A stretch of 64,000 nt of DNA, taken from Rhodospirillales bacterium (GTDB lineage Bacteria; Pseudomonadota; Alphaproteobacteria; Micavibrionales; Micavibrionaceae). A model generated the notes under the pieces. That model was not told where the DNA came from, did no database searches, and saw only the letters and a list, made by a program, of their open reading frames with translations. The stretch covers positions 868,001 to 932,000 of the forward strand of contig JACKJA010000002.1 in NCBI GenBank assembly GCA_020638175.1, in the 5' to 3' direction. Below are positions 1 to 8,958 of the stretch, piece after piece (position 1 is the stretch's first letter; every line of letters starts with the position of its first letter). The position numbers and the translations under genes were made by a program.

Positions 1-208
1 ACCGGGGTGTTGAAAGGGTGTCGGAAGGAAGATGGGCTGGAGAAAGACGGGCGCGTAAGAATCAAGGGAACGCGCTGATCGTTATCTTCGACCCTATACT
101 TTGGACGTATAATTGTTAACTGCTTGATTTATAGAGTTTTAATTGTTTTTGATATAAAATGGACGCTGAGGGTGTCTGGTTTTTCTCGCAAAGGTAGGGG
201 AGCAGGAA

Positions 209-742
209 TTGGTTGATTTTAAGTCATTTGACTGGCGCGCGCTGAAGAAGTTCCTTGATCCCAAGGCCGCGGACGATCTGAACGTATTTTTGGAAAAACT
301 GCCGCAGACCGCCGGGCAAACGGTGCTGATCGCGGCGGGGATCGCCTGGACGATGGCGGCCGGTGTTGGCCTGTATACGGCTGTGCAGCTCCAGACGCTC
401 ACCGAGCTGCGGGCGGAGCTAAAAGAGACCAGCGCCTTGCAGCCGATCGTACCGCGGATCAAGGATGTGCCTGTGAACCGGGCAGAGGTCGAGGAATTTA
501 CCAAAACGCTGGTGCAGAACTATCCCGGCTTGTCGATCAAGACGCAAGGGGCTGCTATTTACATCGCTGCGGCGTCAACGGCGAATTTCGGCCAGTTCCG
601 GGAGGCTATATCCCACGTTCAAAACGGGGGCAGTGGCTGGCGGGTGTCCGTTGAGCGGCTATGCGCGGGCCGGGAGTGCACAAAAGATCACTTGGCGGCG
701 CTTTTGAAAATCAATAAAGTTTCCGTGGATAAGCCGAGTTAA
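209..742 (+). CDS. PilO-like membrane protein (hypothetical)
   Basis: A 177-residue protein of unknown function. It has a short cytoplasmic N-terminus, one membrane segment at about residues 34-62, then a segment rich in Glu/Leu heptads and a small alpha/beta C-terminal region. That is the layout of PilO/GspM-type inner-membrane assembly proteins, but no diagnostic motif is seen and the call rests on shape and context. Two pseudopilin-like genes follow. The start is TTG, preceded by a purine-rich GGGGAGCAGGAA stretch; an in-frame stop at 167 excludes most longer starts. Two cysteines lie near the C-terminus (in ERLCAGRECTKD). It may be the last assembly gene of a pilus operon that begins outside the window. 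Confidence 0.6.
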   Translation: MVDFKSFDWRALKKFLDPKAADDLNVFLEKLPQTAGQTVLIAAGIAWTMAAGVGLYTAVQLQTLTELRAELKETSALQPIVPRIKDVPVNRAEVEEFTKTLVQNYPGLSIKTQGAAIYIAAASTANFGQFREAISHVQNGGSGWRVSVERLCAGRECTKDHLAALLKINKVSVDKPS

Positions 743-804
743 GGCTGTATTCATTGTTATTTCGTGATAAAATTTTGACGATTGGTATGAAGTGGAGTGA
801 AGAC

Positions 805-1527
805 ATGAAAACGATAACAGAAAACAAAACGCGCGCAGCGGAGAGCGGGAACGTCCTGTTCCTTATCCTGATCGCTGTGGCGTTGTTTGCCGCACTTTCT
901 TATGCGGTGACTCAGTCCACCCGGACAGGGGGCGGCAGCGGCGATAACGAAACATCCCTGATTAGCAGCGCGCAGCTGACTCAGTACCCGGCCGGTCTCC
1001 GCACGGCGGTGGTGCGGATGATTATCGGTGGGACAGATGTCCAGAATATTGAATTCAACGTACCATCCGATTTTAACAACTGCACGGGCGCGCCGACTTC
1101 GTATAATAATTGTGTATTCCACCCGTCGGGCGGCGGCGCAACCTATTCTTTGGCGCCGCGCGAAATGATGGCTTCAGGTTCACCGGGAACTTGGGTTTTT
1201 AACACGGAGAACCAGATTAATCTTTTGGGAACAACGAATGCGGGCGGCCCGCAAGTTGACACAGCAGATATGATTGCTTTTCTTCCTAATATTACGCAAA
1301 CTTTATGTACACGGATAAATGCTGAGCTAGGGCTTCCATCAACGCCACCGACAGAGTCCCTTATCGATCTGAGTACGCAGATGACAAATGGCGTGGATAT
1401 ATGTAACGGTGCTTGTAACGGAGATACAATCGGTCTTGATGTTACAGAACTGGATGGTCAGCCTTTTGGTTGTTTCCAGCAACCGGCAGGGACATACCAC
1501 TATTTCCACGTCCTCGTAGAGCGCTAA
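805..1527 (+). CDS. Pseudopilin-like exported protein
   Basis: About 240 residues, no recognised family. After a short polar N-terminus comes a segment typical of pilin-like proteins: a Gly-Asn pair, then about 20 hydrophobic residues (NVLFLILIAVALFAALSYAV), then a soluble Cys-containing domain. The canonical glutamate at position 5 of type IV pilins is missing, so this is at best a divergent pseudopilin. The ATG at 805 is preferred over upstream starts because GGAG lies 7 bases before it. It lies 62 bases after the PilO-like gene and probably shares its transcript. A hairpin terminator follows at 1566. Confidence 0.6.
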   Translation: MKTITENKTRAAESGNVLFLILIAVALFAALSYAVTQSTRTGGGSGDNETSLISSAQLTQYPAGLRTAVVRMIIGGTDVQNIEFNVPSDFNNCTGAPTSYNNCVFHPSGGGATYSLAPREMMASGSPGTWVFNTENQINLLGTTNAGGPQVDTADMIAFLPNITQTLCTRINAELGLPSTPPTESLIDLSTQMTNGVDICNGACNGDTIGLDVTELDGQPFGCFQQPAGTYHYFHVLVER

Positions 1528-1565
1528 GCGATACTTAAATAAATACGACCACTTCATTTCCAAAG

Positions 1566-1605
1566 CCCGGCCTTCCTGATATACTGAGGGCCGGGTTTTT
1601 CTTTT
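1566..1605 (+). terminator. Rho-independent terminator
   Basis: CCCGGCC at 1566-1572 pairs with GGCCGGG at 1589-1595, followed by TTTTTCTTTT. It separates the two pseudopilin-like genes, so the second one (1623) may depend on read-through or its own promoter. Confidence 0.75.
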
Positions 1606-1622
1606 CAAAAAAGGGTTTTTCA

Positions 1623-2351
1623 ATGCTTCATACGGACAAAATCGCTCACGCCGGATCAGAGCGCGGCAGCGCGCTGGTTTATATCCTGATCGCCATCGCT
1701 TTGCTGGCGGCGTTGACCCTGTCGTTTATGGAGCCATCCAGCCAGCAGACCCAGAGCCAGAATACCTTCAAGGTTGTCTCGGAAGTGCAGTCCCAGTCCG
1801 AATTCATCCGCTCGGCTATTCACGAATGTGTGCTGGCCTATCCGGGCGGTGACAGCGGCGCGATCGGCGCGGGCCTGCCCCAGAAAAACAACCCGTACCC
1901 GATTATGCCCGACGATGCTTATTTTGATGCGAGTTGCGGGGTGGGGGAATCGGCTGCGAACAACTATGTGTCCGGCCTGCGTTGCCCCGGAAAGCCCGGC
2001 GATGATCCGTGTCACGATGATATTTTCGGATCGGCTTCGGGTAAATTCATGCCGCCGTCGCCGCCCTTGTTCGGGGAATGGCACTATTACGCGGGAACGG
2101 ACGGGGTGTTCCTGTGGCTCGAAACCGACAAGACCGACGCCTTTATCCAGACCGCTTTGCAAAAACTCGACGATCAGTTCGGAGGCTGCGAAGCCGATGT
2201 GATTGATGCGACCTCCGGTGATGTGGATCTGGATAGCGATACGACCCTTGTCTGCCCCAGCGGCAACAGTTGCTTCCGGATATGGCTGATCGCCAAGGCA
2301 ACAGCCGTGTATCAAGCCGGTGGCCCGGAAGCCACAGCCGGTTGCCCTTGA
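1623..2351 (+). CDS. Second pseudopilin-like exported protein
   Basis: A 242-residue protein with the same architecture as its upstream neighbour. A polar N-terminus ends in ERGSALVYILIAIALLAALTLSF, a hydrophobic helix that starts after Gly-Ser, followed by a soluble domain with about eight cysteines. The Cys-rich tail suggests disulfides outside the cytoplasm. Sequence similarity to the neighbour is essentially limited to the N-terminal helix, so they are functional analogues rather than recent duplicates. Function is unknown; a minor pilin or pseudopilin role is inferred from the helix and context. Confidence 0.6.
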   Translation: MLHTDKIAHAGSERGSALVYILIAIALLAALTLSFMEPSSQQTQSQNTFKVVSEVQSQSEFIRSAIHECVLAYPGGDSGAIGAGLPQKNNPYPIMPDDAYFDASCGVGESAANNYVSGLRCPGKPGDDPCHDDIFGSASGKFMPPSPPLFGEWHYYAGTDGVFLWLETDKTDAFIQTALQKLDDQFGGCEADVIDATSGDVDLDSDTTLVCPSGNSCFRIWLIAKATAVYQAGGPEATAGCP

Positions 2352-2366
2352 TCCTTGTGACCCCGA

Positions 2367-4322
2367 TCAGATTTTCAGATTTTCCAGAGTGTGCCTGACA
2401 CGCTCGAATTCCGCAAGCGCCTGCGGCACCAGATCATCGCACGGTTGGTTATCTTCGGCGCGGGCCTGAATCTGTGCTGCAATATCGCCGAGAACCGTGC
2501 AGCAAGCCGACCGCGCCCCGCCCTTTAAACTGTGTGCAGCTTCACGTAATTCGTGGAAATCGCCTTGTTCCTGGGCATTTTTCAAGCGGGTAACCACGGA
2601 TTCAACCATGGACGGGAACATTTTGAGCATCTCAACCGTGCTGTCGTCCAGATCGCCCATCTGTACTTTCACTGCCTCTAGGTCGATGGCCGAGGGAAGG
2701 GCGCCGTGCTCATCTGGTGGCTCTGCCGCCGTATCGGGCGCTGCCGGGATATCCATTTGCTCTTCGCCCAACAATCCCCAGCGCGCCAGAAGCCGGCGGA
2801 ACTGCCCTAAAGACACGGGCTTTAACAGGCATTCATCAAACCCGTGGCTGAGGTAAATCTGGCGCTGCGCCATCTGGACATCAGCCGTCAGGGCGATGAC
2901 AGGGAAATGATGCCCTGTTTTTTCTTCCTGTTCCCGGATCGTTTTAACGACGGCATAACCGTCGATTTCCGGCATATGCAGATCGGTAAACAAAATGCCG
3001 TATTTCCCACTTTTCAGGGCTTCCAGGGCTTCGCGGCCGTTTGTCACAAAATCGGCGGCGACCGAGAGTTTTTCGAGCTGCCGTCTCAGGACATCGCGCA
3101 CGCTTTCGGTATCCTCGGCGATCAAAAGCTGGGTCGGCCCGTCGATACTCATCTGCACGTTTTTACGGGCTGCGTCCTGCACGGCCTCGCCCAACCCCTG
3201 ACGGCTGGCCGGTTTCGACAGGTACGCCACGCCGAGGGATTGCAGGGAATGCTGCAGCCCGACATCATCGCGCACCGTATACATCACCAGCCCCATAAAC
3301 GGGCGGATTTTGACGATTTCGCGGATTAAATCTATGCCCAGCCCGTCGGGCAATCCCTGATCGATAATCCCGACATCAAAGGGGCGCCGCCGAGCGAGCT
3401 CCAGTCCCTCTTTATAAGTCGGACAGCTTTCGACCGTCGCCCCCATGGATTCAAGGGAACGAACGATCTCCTTGGCGCCTTGCGGGTGATCTTCAACGGA
3501 CAACACGGAAATGCCGTCAAGCGTCGGCAACGCCAGCGTCGTCGTTTCGGTGCTGACTTCTTCGGTCGGGATTTCAAACCAGAATGTCGAGCCTTTGCCC
3601 GCAGTGCTGGTGACCCCGATTTTGCCGCCCATCAAATCAACCAGTTTTTTACAAATGGAAAGCCCCAGCCCGGTCCCGCCGAATTTGCGTGATGTAGAAC
3701 TGTCGGCCTGCGTAAAGGGCTGGAACAGGCGGTCGGCAATTTCCTGCTTCATGCCGATACCTGTGTCTTCGACCTCAAACCGCAAAACGATCTTGTTTTT
3801 CTGGGGCTGCAAAACTTGGCACTGCGTCGTAACCCGAACGGTGACTGTGCCTTTTTCCGTGAATTTCAGGGCATTCCCCGCCAGATTCATGATGATCTGG
3901 CGCAGACGCTTGGGATCGCCGATAATCACAAAGGGAACATCCTTCATAATATCGTGGCGCAGTTCGACATGCTGGCCGTGAACCTTGACGGATAGCGCCT
4001 CTAAAATCCCGTAAATCAGGGTACGGACGGGAACCTCGAACACGTCGAGTTCCATTTTGTCGGCATCCATTTTGGCAAAATCGAGGATATCATCGAGGAT
4101 TTCCAAAAGGCCGCTGGCCGATTGCTTGGCGGTTGTCACCATGCTCTGGATATTAGGCGGCGGGTTTTCCTCGCCGATTAGCTCCAGCAAGCCGTAAACC
4201 GATTGCATCGGCGTGCGGATTTCATGGCTCATCGTCGCCAGAAAATTGGCTTTGGCCTCGGCCAGCGCATCGGCCTTGGCAACGGCTTCCTGTAATTCTT
4301 CGATTGTTGGTTTTTTAGACAT
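2367..4322 (-). CDS. Soluble hybrid histidine kinase (HisKA-HATPase-REC-REC-HPt)
   Basis: A 651-residue phosphorelay protein with every phospho-acceptor present. A short N-terminal helix leads into the HisKA H-box (SHEIRTP, His33). The ATPase N-box lies near 146-150, the G1 box DTGIG at 186-190 and the G2 box GGTGLG at 215-220. The first receiver (about 272-390) has Asp321 and Lys370; the second (about 397-515) has Asp447 and Lys501. The C-terminal HPt domain has His597 in AHSLKGG. There is no membrane segment and no recognisable sensor domain, so the input must come from a partner protein or from the first receiver. It is transcribed alone, divergently from asd. No cognate response regulator is in the window. 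Confidence 0.92.
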   Translation of the reverse strand: MSKKPTIEELQEAVAKADALAEAKANFLATMSHEIRTPMQSVYGLLELIGEENPPPNIQSMVTTAKQSASGLLEILDDILDFAKMDADKMELDVFEVPVRTLIYGILEALSVKVHGQHVELRHDIMKDVPFVIIGDPKRLRQIIMNLAGNALKFTEKGTVTVRVTTQCQVLQPQKNKIVLRFEVEDTGIGMKQEIADRLFQPFTQADSSTSRKFGGTGLGLSICKKLVDLMGGKIGVTSTAGKGSTFWFEIPTEEVSTETTTLALPTLDGISVLSVEDHPQGAKEIVRSLESMGATVESCPTYKEGLELARRRPFDVGIIDQGLPDGLGIDLIREIVKIRPFMGLVMYTVRDDVGLQHSLQSLGVAYLSKPASRQGLGEAVQDAARKNVQMSIDGPTQLLIAEDTESVRDVLRRQLEKLSVAADFVTNGREALEALKSGKYGILFTDLHMPEIDGYAVVKTIREQEEKTGHHFPVIALTADVQMAQRQIYLSHGFDECLLKPVSLGQFRRLLARWGLLGEEQMDIPAAPDTAAEPPDEHGALPSAIDLEAVKVQMGDLDDSTVEMLKMFPSMVESVVTRLKNAQEQGDFHELREAAHSLKGGARSACCTVLGDIAAQIQARAEDNQPCDDLVPQALAEFERVRHTLENLKI

Positions 4323-4432
4323 GAGAATTCTACGATTGGGCTTGATTCGCTCAGTCTTGATAGCGTATCACAAATTAACCGGCGGCGGATATGCTGCTTT
4401 GACCTGAAAAATGATGAAAAGAGAGATAAATA

Positions 4433-5443
4433 ATGGCTTATAAAGTAGCGGTCGTGGGTGCAAGCGGTAATGTCGGGCATGAAATGCTGAATATCCTGCA
4501 TGAACGCGACTTTCCGGTCAGCGATGTGGTCGCGCTGGCCTCGAGCCGTTCGCTGGGGCGTGAAGTCTCCTTTGGCGATCACGATCTGAAAGTACAGGAT
4601 CTGGCCACGTTCGATTTTACCGGGACGGATATCGTGCTGTCCTCTCCCGGTGCAAAAGTCTCTGCGGAGTTTGCGCCTAAGGCCGGGAAAGCCGGGGCAG
4701 TGGTGATCGATAACACCAGCCATTTCCGCATGGATCCCGATGTGCCGCTGGTCGTGCCGGAAGTGAACCCGCAGGCCATCGCCGGGTTTAACAGGAAAAA
4801 CATCATCGCGAACCCGAACTGCTCGACCATCCAGATGGTCGTTGCGCTCAAGCCCTTGCATGATCTCGCCGGGATCAAGCGCGTGGTCGTCTCTACATAC
4901 CAATCCGTGTCCGGTGCGGGCAAGGCCGCGATGGATGAGCTGTTCAACCAGACCAAAGGGATCTATATGAACCAAGATCCCAAAGCGGAAACCTTCCAGA
5001 AAACCATCGCCTTTAACGTGATCCCGCAGATCGACGTGTTCATGGACGACCACATGACCAGGGAAGAATGGAAGATGGTCGCCGAAACCAAAAAGATCAT
5101 GGACAGCAAAATCAAGGTTTGCGCGAACTGCGTCCGCGTTCCGGTCTTTATCGGTCATGCCGAAATGGTGAATGTCGAGTTTGAAAACGATATCAGTGCC
5201 CGCGATGCCAAAAAAGCCTTCCGCGATTTCGAGGGCATTACCCTGATTGATCTGGACAGTGATCTGGAGTATGTGACGCAGGCCGATATCGCCGGGGAAG
5301 ACGATGTGTTTGTTTCCCGGCTGCGCGAAGACCCGACGGTCGAAAACGGCCTGAATTTCTGGTGCGTGTCGGATAACCTGCGCAAAGGTGCGGCCCTGAA
5401 CACGATCCAGATCGCTGAAGTGCTGGTAAAAGAATATCTGTAG
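4433..5443 (+). CDS. asd: Aspartate-semialdehyde dehydrogenase
   Basis: 336 residues. It reduces aspartyl phosphate to aspartate semialdehyde with NADPH, the branch point to lysine/meso-diaminopimelate, threonine and methionine. The nucleotide-binding loop GASGNVG is at residues 9-15 and the catalytic cysteine is Cys130 in NPNCSTIQ. Length and motif spacing match the bacterial family. GAGAG-type purines precede the ATG. It supplies diaminopimelate for the meso-DAP peptidoglycan implied by the MurE later in this window. Monocistronic, convergent with dotF. Confidence 0.96.
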   Translation: MAYKVAVVGASGNVGHEMLNILHERDFPVSDVVALASSRSLGREVSFGDHDLKVQDLATFDFTGTDIVLSSPGAKVSAEFAPKAGKAGAVVIDNTSHFRMDPDVPLVVPEVNPQAIAGFNRKNIIANPNCSTIQMVVALKPLHDLAGIKRVVVSTYQSVSGAGKAAMDELFNQTKGIYMNQDPKAETFQKTIAFNVIPQIDVFMDDHMTREEWKMVAETKKIMDSKIKVCANCVRVPVFIGHAEMVNVEFENDISARDAKKAFRDFEGITLIDLDSDLEYVTQADIAGEDDVFVSRLREDPTVENGLNFWCVSDNLRKGAALNTIQIAEVLVKEYL

Positions 5444-5479
5444 AACGGGACAGATAAGGTGACGACGGCAAGGGAACGG

Positions 5480-6595
5480 TTACTGTGTAACCTTGCCGCT
5501 GGTTCCTTCGATGATCCATTTGCCTTCCGAGATATAAATTCCCTTTACGGTACCAATGCCCGGCAGGGTATCGCCGACCCGGACGTGAACCATATCGGAC
5601 GCCCCGTCGGCCGCGACATAAGCTTCACCCGGTAAGGCTGATTTCAATGTCCATTTCGTAGAAGACGGGGCCGCAATTTTTGGTGCAGCAGTCGGCGCGG
5701 CAGCAGAAGACGGGGCCGCTTTCGGTGCTTTCGGCGCTGTTTCCGCCGCTGACGCGGGCTTTCGCGATTCCAGCCGGGCTACTTTCTTTTCCAGCGCGTT
5801 AACAGAATCCTTCAAGGTATCCAGTTGCGCGGAAGACGCTGCCGTGTCTTTTATTTCATCAAGACGGGATTCCAGTTGGTCCAGACGATCGAAAAGAGCG
5901 GAGAATTGCTCGTCCATAGATCCGGAAGCGGCTGGCGGTGAAGTCTTTTCGCTAGAGGAAGCCAAGGCGTTTCCGGCGGGCTGAGCTGCAGGGGCCGCAA
6001 CCGGCACCGGCGCGCTCGCGCTGTCCACCAGTGCCATGCTGTCAGTTCCGACATCTTGCAGGGCATAGCCATTATCCGCAGGCGCCGCCGTTGCTGTTTC
6101 GATGTTATTAGGAAGAGGCAATAACGGCGTTTCATCTTCCGACTGTGTCATTTGCGTCGGCGTCGGCATGGGGAGAGGATCGTCCTGAAGCGTATCGTCT
6201 GCTTCCGCCTCATTTTCGGGCGGCATCCCTATACGGTCTAAAGCCTCGGGGTCGTTAAAGAAACCGCCATCGGGTTCTTCTTCAACAGCCATATCTTTCG
6301 CAGCATTTTGTTCGCTATTCGCATTTTGCGGAGCAGGGGCTTGCCCGCCGCCGCCCATCATAGAGGCAACGACAACCAGCGCAACAACACCGGCAATCCC
6401 GAAAACAATGAGGTTAAACCGGCTGCTTTTCTTTTTGGGAGACGCAGGCTGGCCTTCGGATAGGTCGCCCTCTTCGAGGTCGTCATCCCAGTCACCTTCT
6501 TCTTCTTCTTCGAAGTCATCATCTTCGAAAAATTCATCCTCGCCGCTTATTTCATCGTCGGCAAATTCATCAAATTCGTTTTCTTTATTCGTCAT
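5480..6595 (-). CDS. dotF: Type IVB secretion protein DotF/IcmG-like
   Basis: 371 residues. The N-terminus (about 1-55) is extremely acidic, then a KKK stretch and one membrane helix at about 60-80. A long low-complexity Pro/Ala periplasmic linker follows, a coiled coil at about 225-275 (DRLDQLESRLDEI...) and a compact C-terminal domain ending in a TLPGIGTVKGI...WIIEGTSG pattern. This matches DotF/IcmG, which links the inner membrane to the core complex. It is longer than Legionella DotF because of the linker. It is the last gene of the dotI-H-G-F operon, in the Legionella icmL-K-E-G order. The call relies on architecture plus position. Confidence 0.8.
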   Translation of the reverse strand: MTNKENEFDEFADDEISGEDEFFEDDDFEEEEEGDWDDDLEEGDLSEGQPASPKKKSSRFNLIVFGIAGVVALVVVASMMGGGGQAPAPQNANSEQNAAKDMAVEEEPDGGFFNDPEALDRIGMPPENEAEADDTLQDDPLPMPTPTQMTQSEDETPLLPLPNNIETATAAPADNGYALQDVGTDSMALVDSASAPVPVAAPAAQPAGNALASSSEKTSPPAASGSMDEQFSALFDRLDQLESRLDEIKDTAASSAQLDTLKDSVNALEKKVARLESRKPASAAETAPKAPKAAPSSAAAPTAAPKIAAPSSTKWTLKSALPGEAYVAADGASDMVHVRVGDTLPGIGTVKGIYISEGKWIIEGTSGKVTQ

Positions 6596-6651
6596 GGCAA
6601 ATTCCGGTTTTGTTTTTTGTGCAGACAGGTGTTTATAGTCTGTAAATACGA

Positions 6652-7914
6652 TTAACTTCCCGCGTTCCCAGTATCGTCATCTTCTTTCGTGACCGGGTCA
6701 AGGAAGAGAATCCCCATGGGCGTTCCCGCATGAACTTTGACAAGCGTTTGTGTGTCCTGTGCCTGATCGTCAAGAATCTCGCCGAGTTTGCTGGAGGCTT
6801 CCGAAACCCCTTTGAAGATTTCTTCCCGTGTATCGAGATTCTCTTCTTCCTGAGCGACGGTATCACCGGCAACTGTGACCGTTGTATTACCGGAATCGGC
6901 AATCGCGCTTCCCATGCCTTCAATAAAGGCCGCCGCCGCCGGAAGGATAATACGGCGGAAATAACGATGGTCAACTTCGGTGGCCATACCAATACCGGTT
7001 GTATCGGGGTCCAGAGCAACCGCGTCAATAGAATAAGAAATACCGTCAATGACAATGGCGCTAAATCGCAGGATCAGGTATTCCTCTTCCGCAGAAAAAT
7101 CACCGATCATGCGTGAACCGGCCAGAGGCCCACTCACGAGCTGGGCCAGAACCGGACCGGGGGTATCGGAATTGGCCTCGATCAAAAGCTGCCCGTATTC
7201 GATTGTACCGGCAGGAAGAAGAATTTCGACGATACCTTCATCATCCGCCGCCGCGGCCGCCTCAGCCAGTTTTTCCTCATCTTCGGCAAAATAGTTATCG
7301 GGATCGGTCACAAACATATGTTCCATGTGATCGATTTCGACAGTCTGCAGGACAGAGTCCATTTGTGCTGAAATGGCGTCAGCCAGCGCCGCGATTGTTT
7401 CGGCATGGGGGTCGGGAAGGGATGCTGTCTCCGCCGCCATAGCTTTTTGCTGGCGTTCTTCTTGAAGGCGACGCTCTTCTTGAATCCGCCGCCACCGTTC
7501 CAAGGGATCTTCCCCCTGATCCTGGGTGCCGACGTCGGGAAGAATTCCGACAGGTGCCGTAATAGGAACCGGCAAAGCGCTTCCGCCCTGACGCAAGGCG
7601 TTCTCAACTTCCTGAGTGTTTTGTTCCTCGACCGCTTCACGATAGACGTCACTGACTTCTTCCGTGCCGGGGGTTGAAGATACGTCAGATCCCGCCCGCA
7701 TCATTGACGGGTCGGTGGTCTGCTTTTTACCGCCGAACAATATGATCCCGGCAATAACGGTGGTAACAACGGCAACAATAATCCCTATTTTAACGATAGG
7801 GTTTTCGCGCCACATCTCTCCCAAAGACGTTCCCGTTTCAAAATCCTCAAAATGGTCATCGCCGTCAGGGATGCCCATCTCCAGATCATCATTCATATTG
7901 TTCTGATCATTCAT
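6652..7914 (-). CDS. dotG: Type IVB secretion protein DotG/IcmE-like (VirB10-type core)
   Basis: 420 residues. It has an acidic cytoplasmic N-terminus, one membrane helix (PIVKIGIIVAVVTTVIAGII, near residues 38-57), a Glu/Gln/Arg-rich helical linker and a C-terminal TrbI/VirB10-type beta domain (ILLPAGTIEYGQLL, then the SGPLAGSRMIG block). DotG spans both membranes and lines the channel. The protein lacks the long pentapeptide-like repeat region of Legionella DotG, as in IncI TraO. The start at 7914 overlaps the dotH stop by 8 bases, implying coupled translation; a longer frame exists upstream but would run far into dotH. Confidence 0.88.
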   Translation of the reverse strand: MNDQNNMNDDLEMGIPDGDDHFEDFETGTSLGEMWRENPIVKIGIIVAVVTTVIAGIILFGGKKQTTDPSMMRAGSDVSSTPGTEEVSDVYREAVEEQNTQEVENALRQGGSALPVPITAPVGILPDVGTQDQGEDPLERWRRIQEERRLQEERQQKAMAAETASLPDPHAETIAALADAISAQMDSVLQTVEIDHMEHMFVTDPDNYFAEDEEKLAEAAAAADDEGIVEILLPAGTIEYGQLLIEANSDTPGPVLAQLVSGPLAGSRMIGDFSAEEEYLILRFSAIVIDGISYSIDAVALDPDTTGIGMATEVDHRYFRRIILPAAAAFIEGMGSAIADSGNTTVTVAGDTVAQEEENLDTREEIFKGVSEASSKLGEILDDQAQDTQTLVKVHAGTPMGILFLDPVTKEDDDTGNAGS

Positions 7915-8935
7915 CCGGTGTGTCCTCTTTATTACTGAGTACGGCGCGTACGACCCGGCCCTTATCGGACAGGAGCAGGACAGGAGCGTTGGCCAAGGCA
8001 TAGACGTTCATGCCATCGGCAGATGAGACAGATTTATCCCATCCGGGAGAAAGCAACGACAGGGGTGTTCTGACATACGTTTGATCGTTATAGAGGTAGG
8101 CCGAAGTCCGCCCGTCAATACCGCTGATATCCAGACGAATAGCCCCTTCGGGTGGCACCCCGTCAAGAATCGTTCCCAAAATGGAATCCCCGGCGGCAAT
8201 CGTCAGCCCCCCTTCGATGAGCGGTGCTTTTGCCTGAGGGCCAAATTCAGGAACACGGGCATCCAGACGGTATTGCACAACATCGCGATGTGTCTCTAAT
8301 GTGAAAACGATCGGCGTTTTAAGGCCAAGCAAGCGGATCGATATGTTGCCGTGGGCATATTCTTCCATCGGTGTAATCCGGATGACATGGGCGCCATCTT
8401 CCGGCTGGATGATTTCAAACTTTCCAGCCCACCCGATATCCTGAATAGGCCACGGTGCCCCGGTAATATCCAGAATGTTTAATGTTGTCACATGCTCGAC
8501 GGCCACCTTGATAAGCGGCGGGGATGAGCCGGGATCAAGCGATATGGTTTCCACGCTAATTTCCGGTTGCGGATAGGGGTAAATGGGAACCTGCAGCGCT
8601 TCCTGCGTCTTGTCGTAACGTTTAAGAAGGTCACGAATCATGTAGGGCTCCATCGGCAAAAGCCCGGTTATCGCCGCATTAAAGGATTGTTCCTTAATCT
8701 CGGCCTCCACTTCTTCCTGGGATTCAACAGCGCTGGTCCGTACGTTCCCGCCAAAGCTGTCATCCGGGGAGAGCAGCATGCCCGGGGCGCGGGGTGAAGC
8801 ATTCCCCGGCGAGGGCAATGCTGTGTCACCCTCACCCGATGGCGACAACAGTTCCGGGGACTGCGCAGCCGCGGGCGCCGCATATACAAGCAGCGCACCG
8901 ATTAAAACGGCAAATATCAGGGGTATATGTTTCAT
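7907..8935 (-). CDS. dotH: Type IVB secretion protein DotH/IcmK-like
   Basis: 342 residues with a clear signal peptide (hydrophobic stretch ending PAAAQS, cleavage near residue 25). After a Ser/Pro-rich segment, the conserved region includes LLPMEPYMIRDLLKRYDKTQEA and a beta-rich C-terminal half with GWAGKFEI and VVQYRLDARVPEFG. This is the DotH/IcmK/TraN family, the outer-membrane core ring component that assembles with the lipoproteins DotC and DotD. It sits between dotI (24-base gap) and dotG (8-base overlap). Length fits the family. Confidence 0.9.
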   Translation of the reverse strand: MKHIPLIFAVLIGALLVYAAPAAAQSPELLSPSGEGDTALPSPGNASPRAPGMLLSPDDSFGGNVRTSAVESQEEVEAEIKEQSFNAAITGLLPMEPYMIRDLLKRYDKTQEALQVPIYPYPQPEISVETISLDPGSSPPLIKVAVEHVTTLNILDITGAPWPIQDIGWAGKFEIIQPEDGAHVIRITPMEEYAHGNISIRLLGLKTPIVFTLETHRDVVQYRLDARVPEFGPQAKAPLIEGGLTIAAGDSILGTILDGVPPEGAIRLDISGIDGRTSAYLYNDQTYVRTPLSLLSPGWDKSVSSADGMNVYALANAPVLLLSDKGRVVRAVLSNKEDTPDE

Positions 8936-8958
8936 CGCTTTGCCTTTATACGGTTTTT

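Noticed and set aside
3..119. Open frame at the left edge reading ...NQGNALIVIFDPIL..., resembling a pilin-like helix start
   Set aside because: Too short, no start codon in the window, and another frame is also open there; it may be the end of an upstream gene, but nothing decides the frame.
5466..5498. CGGCAAGG / CCTTGCCG inverted repeat between asd and dotF
   Set aside because: The loop is 17 bases, no T-run follows on either strand and the right arm lies within dotF codons.
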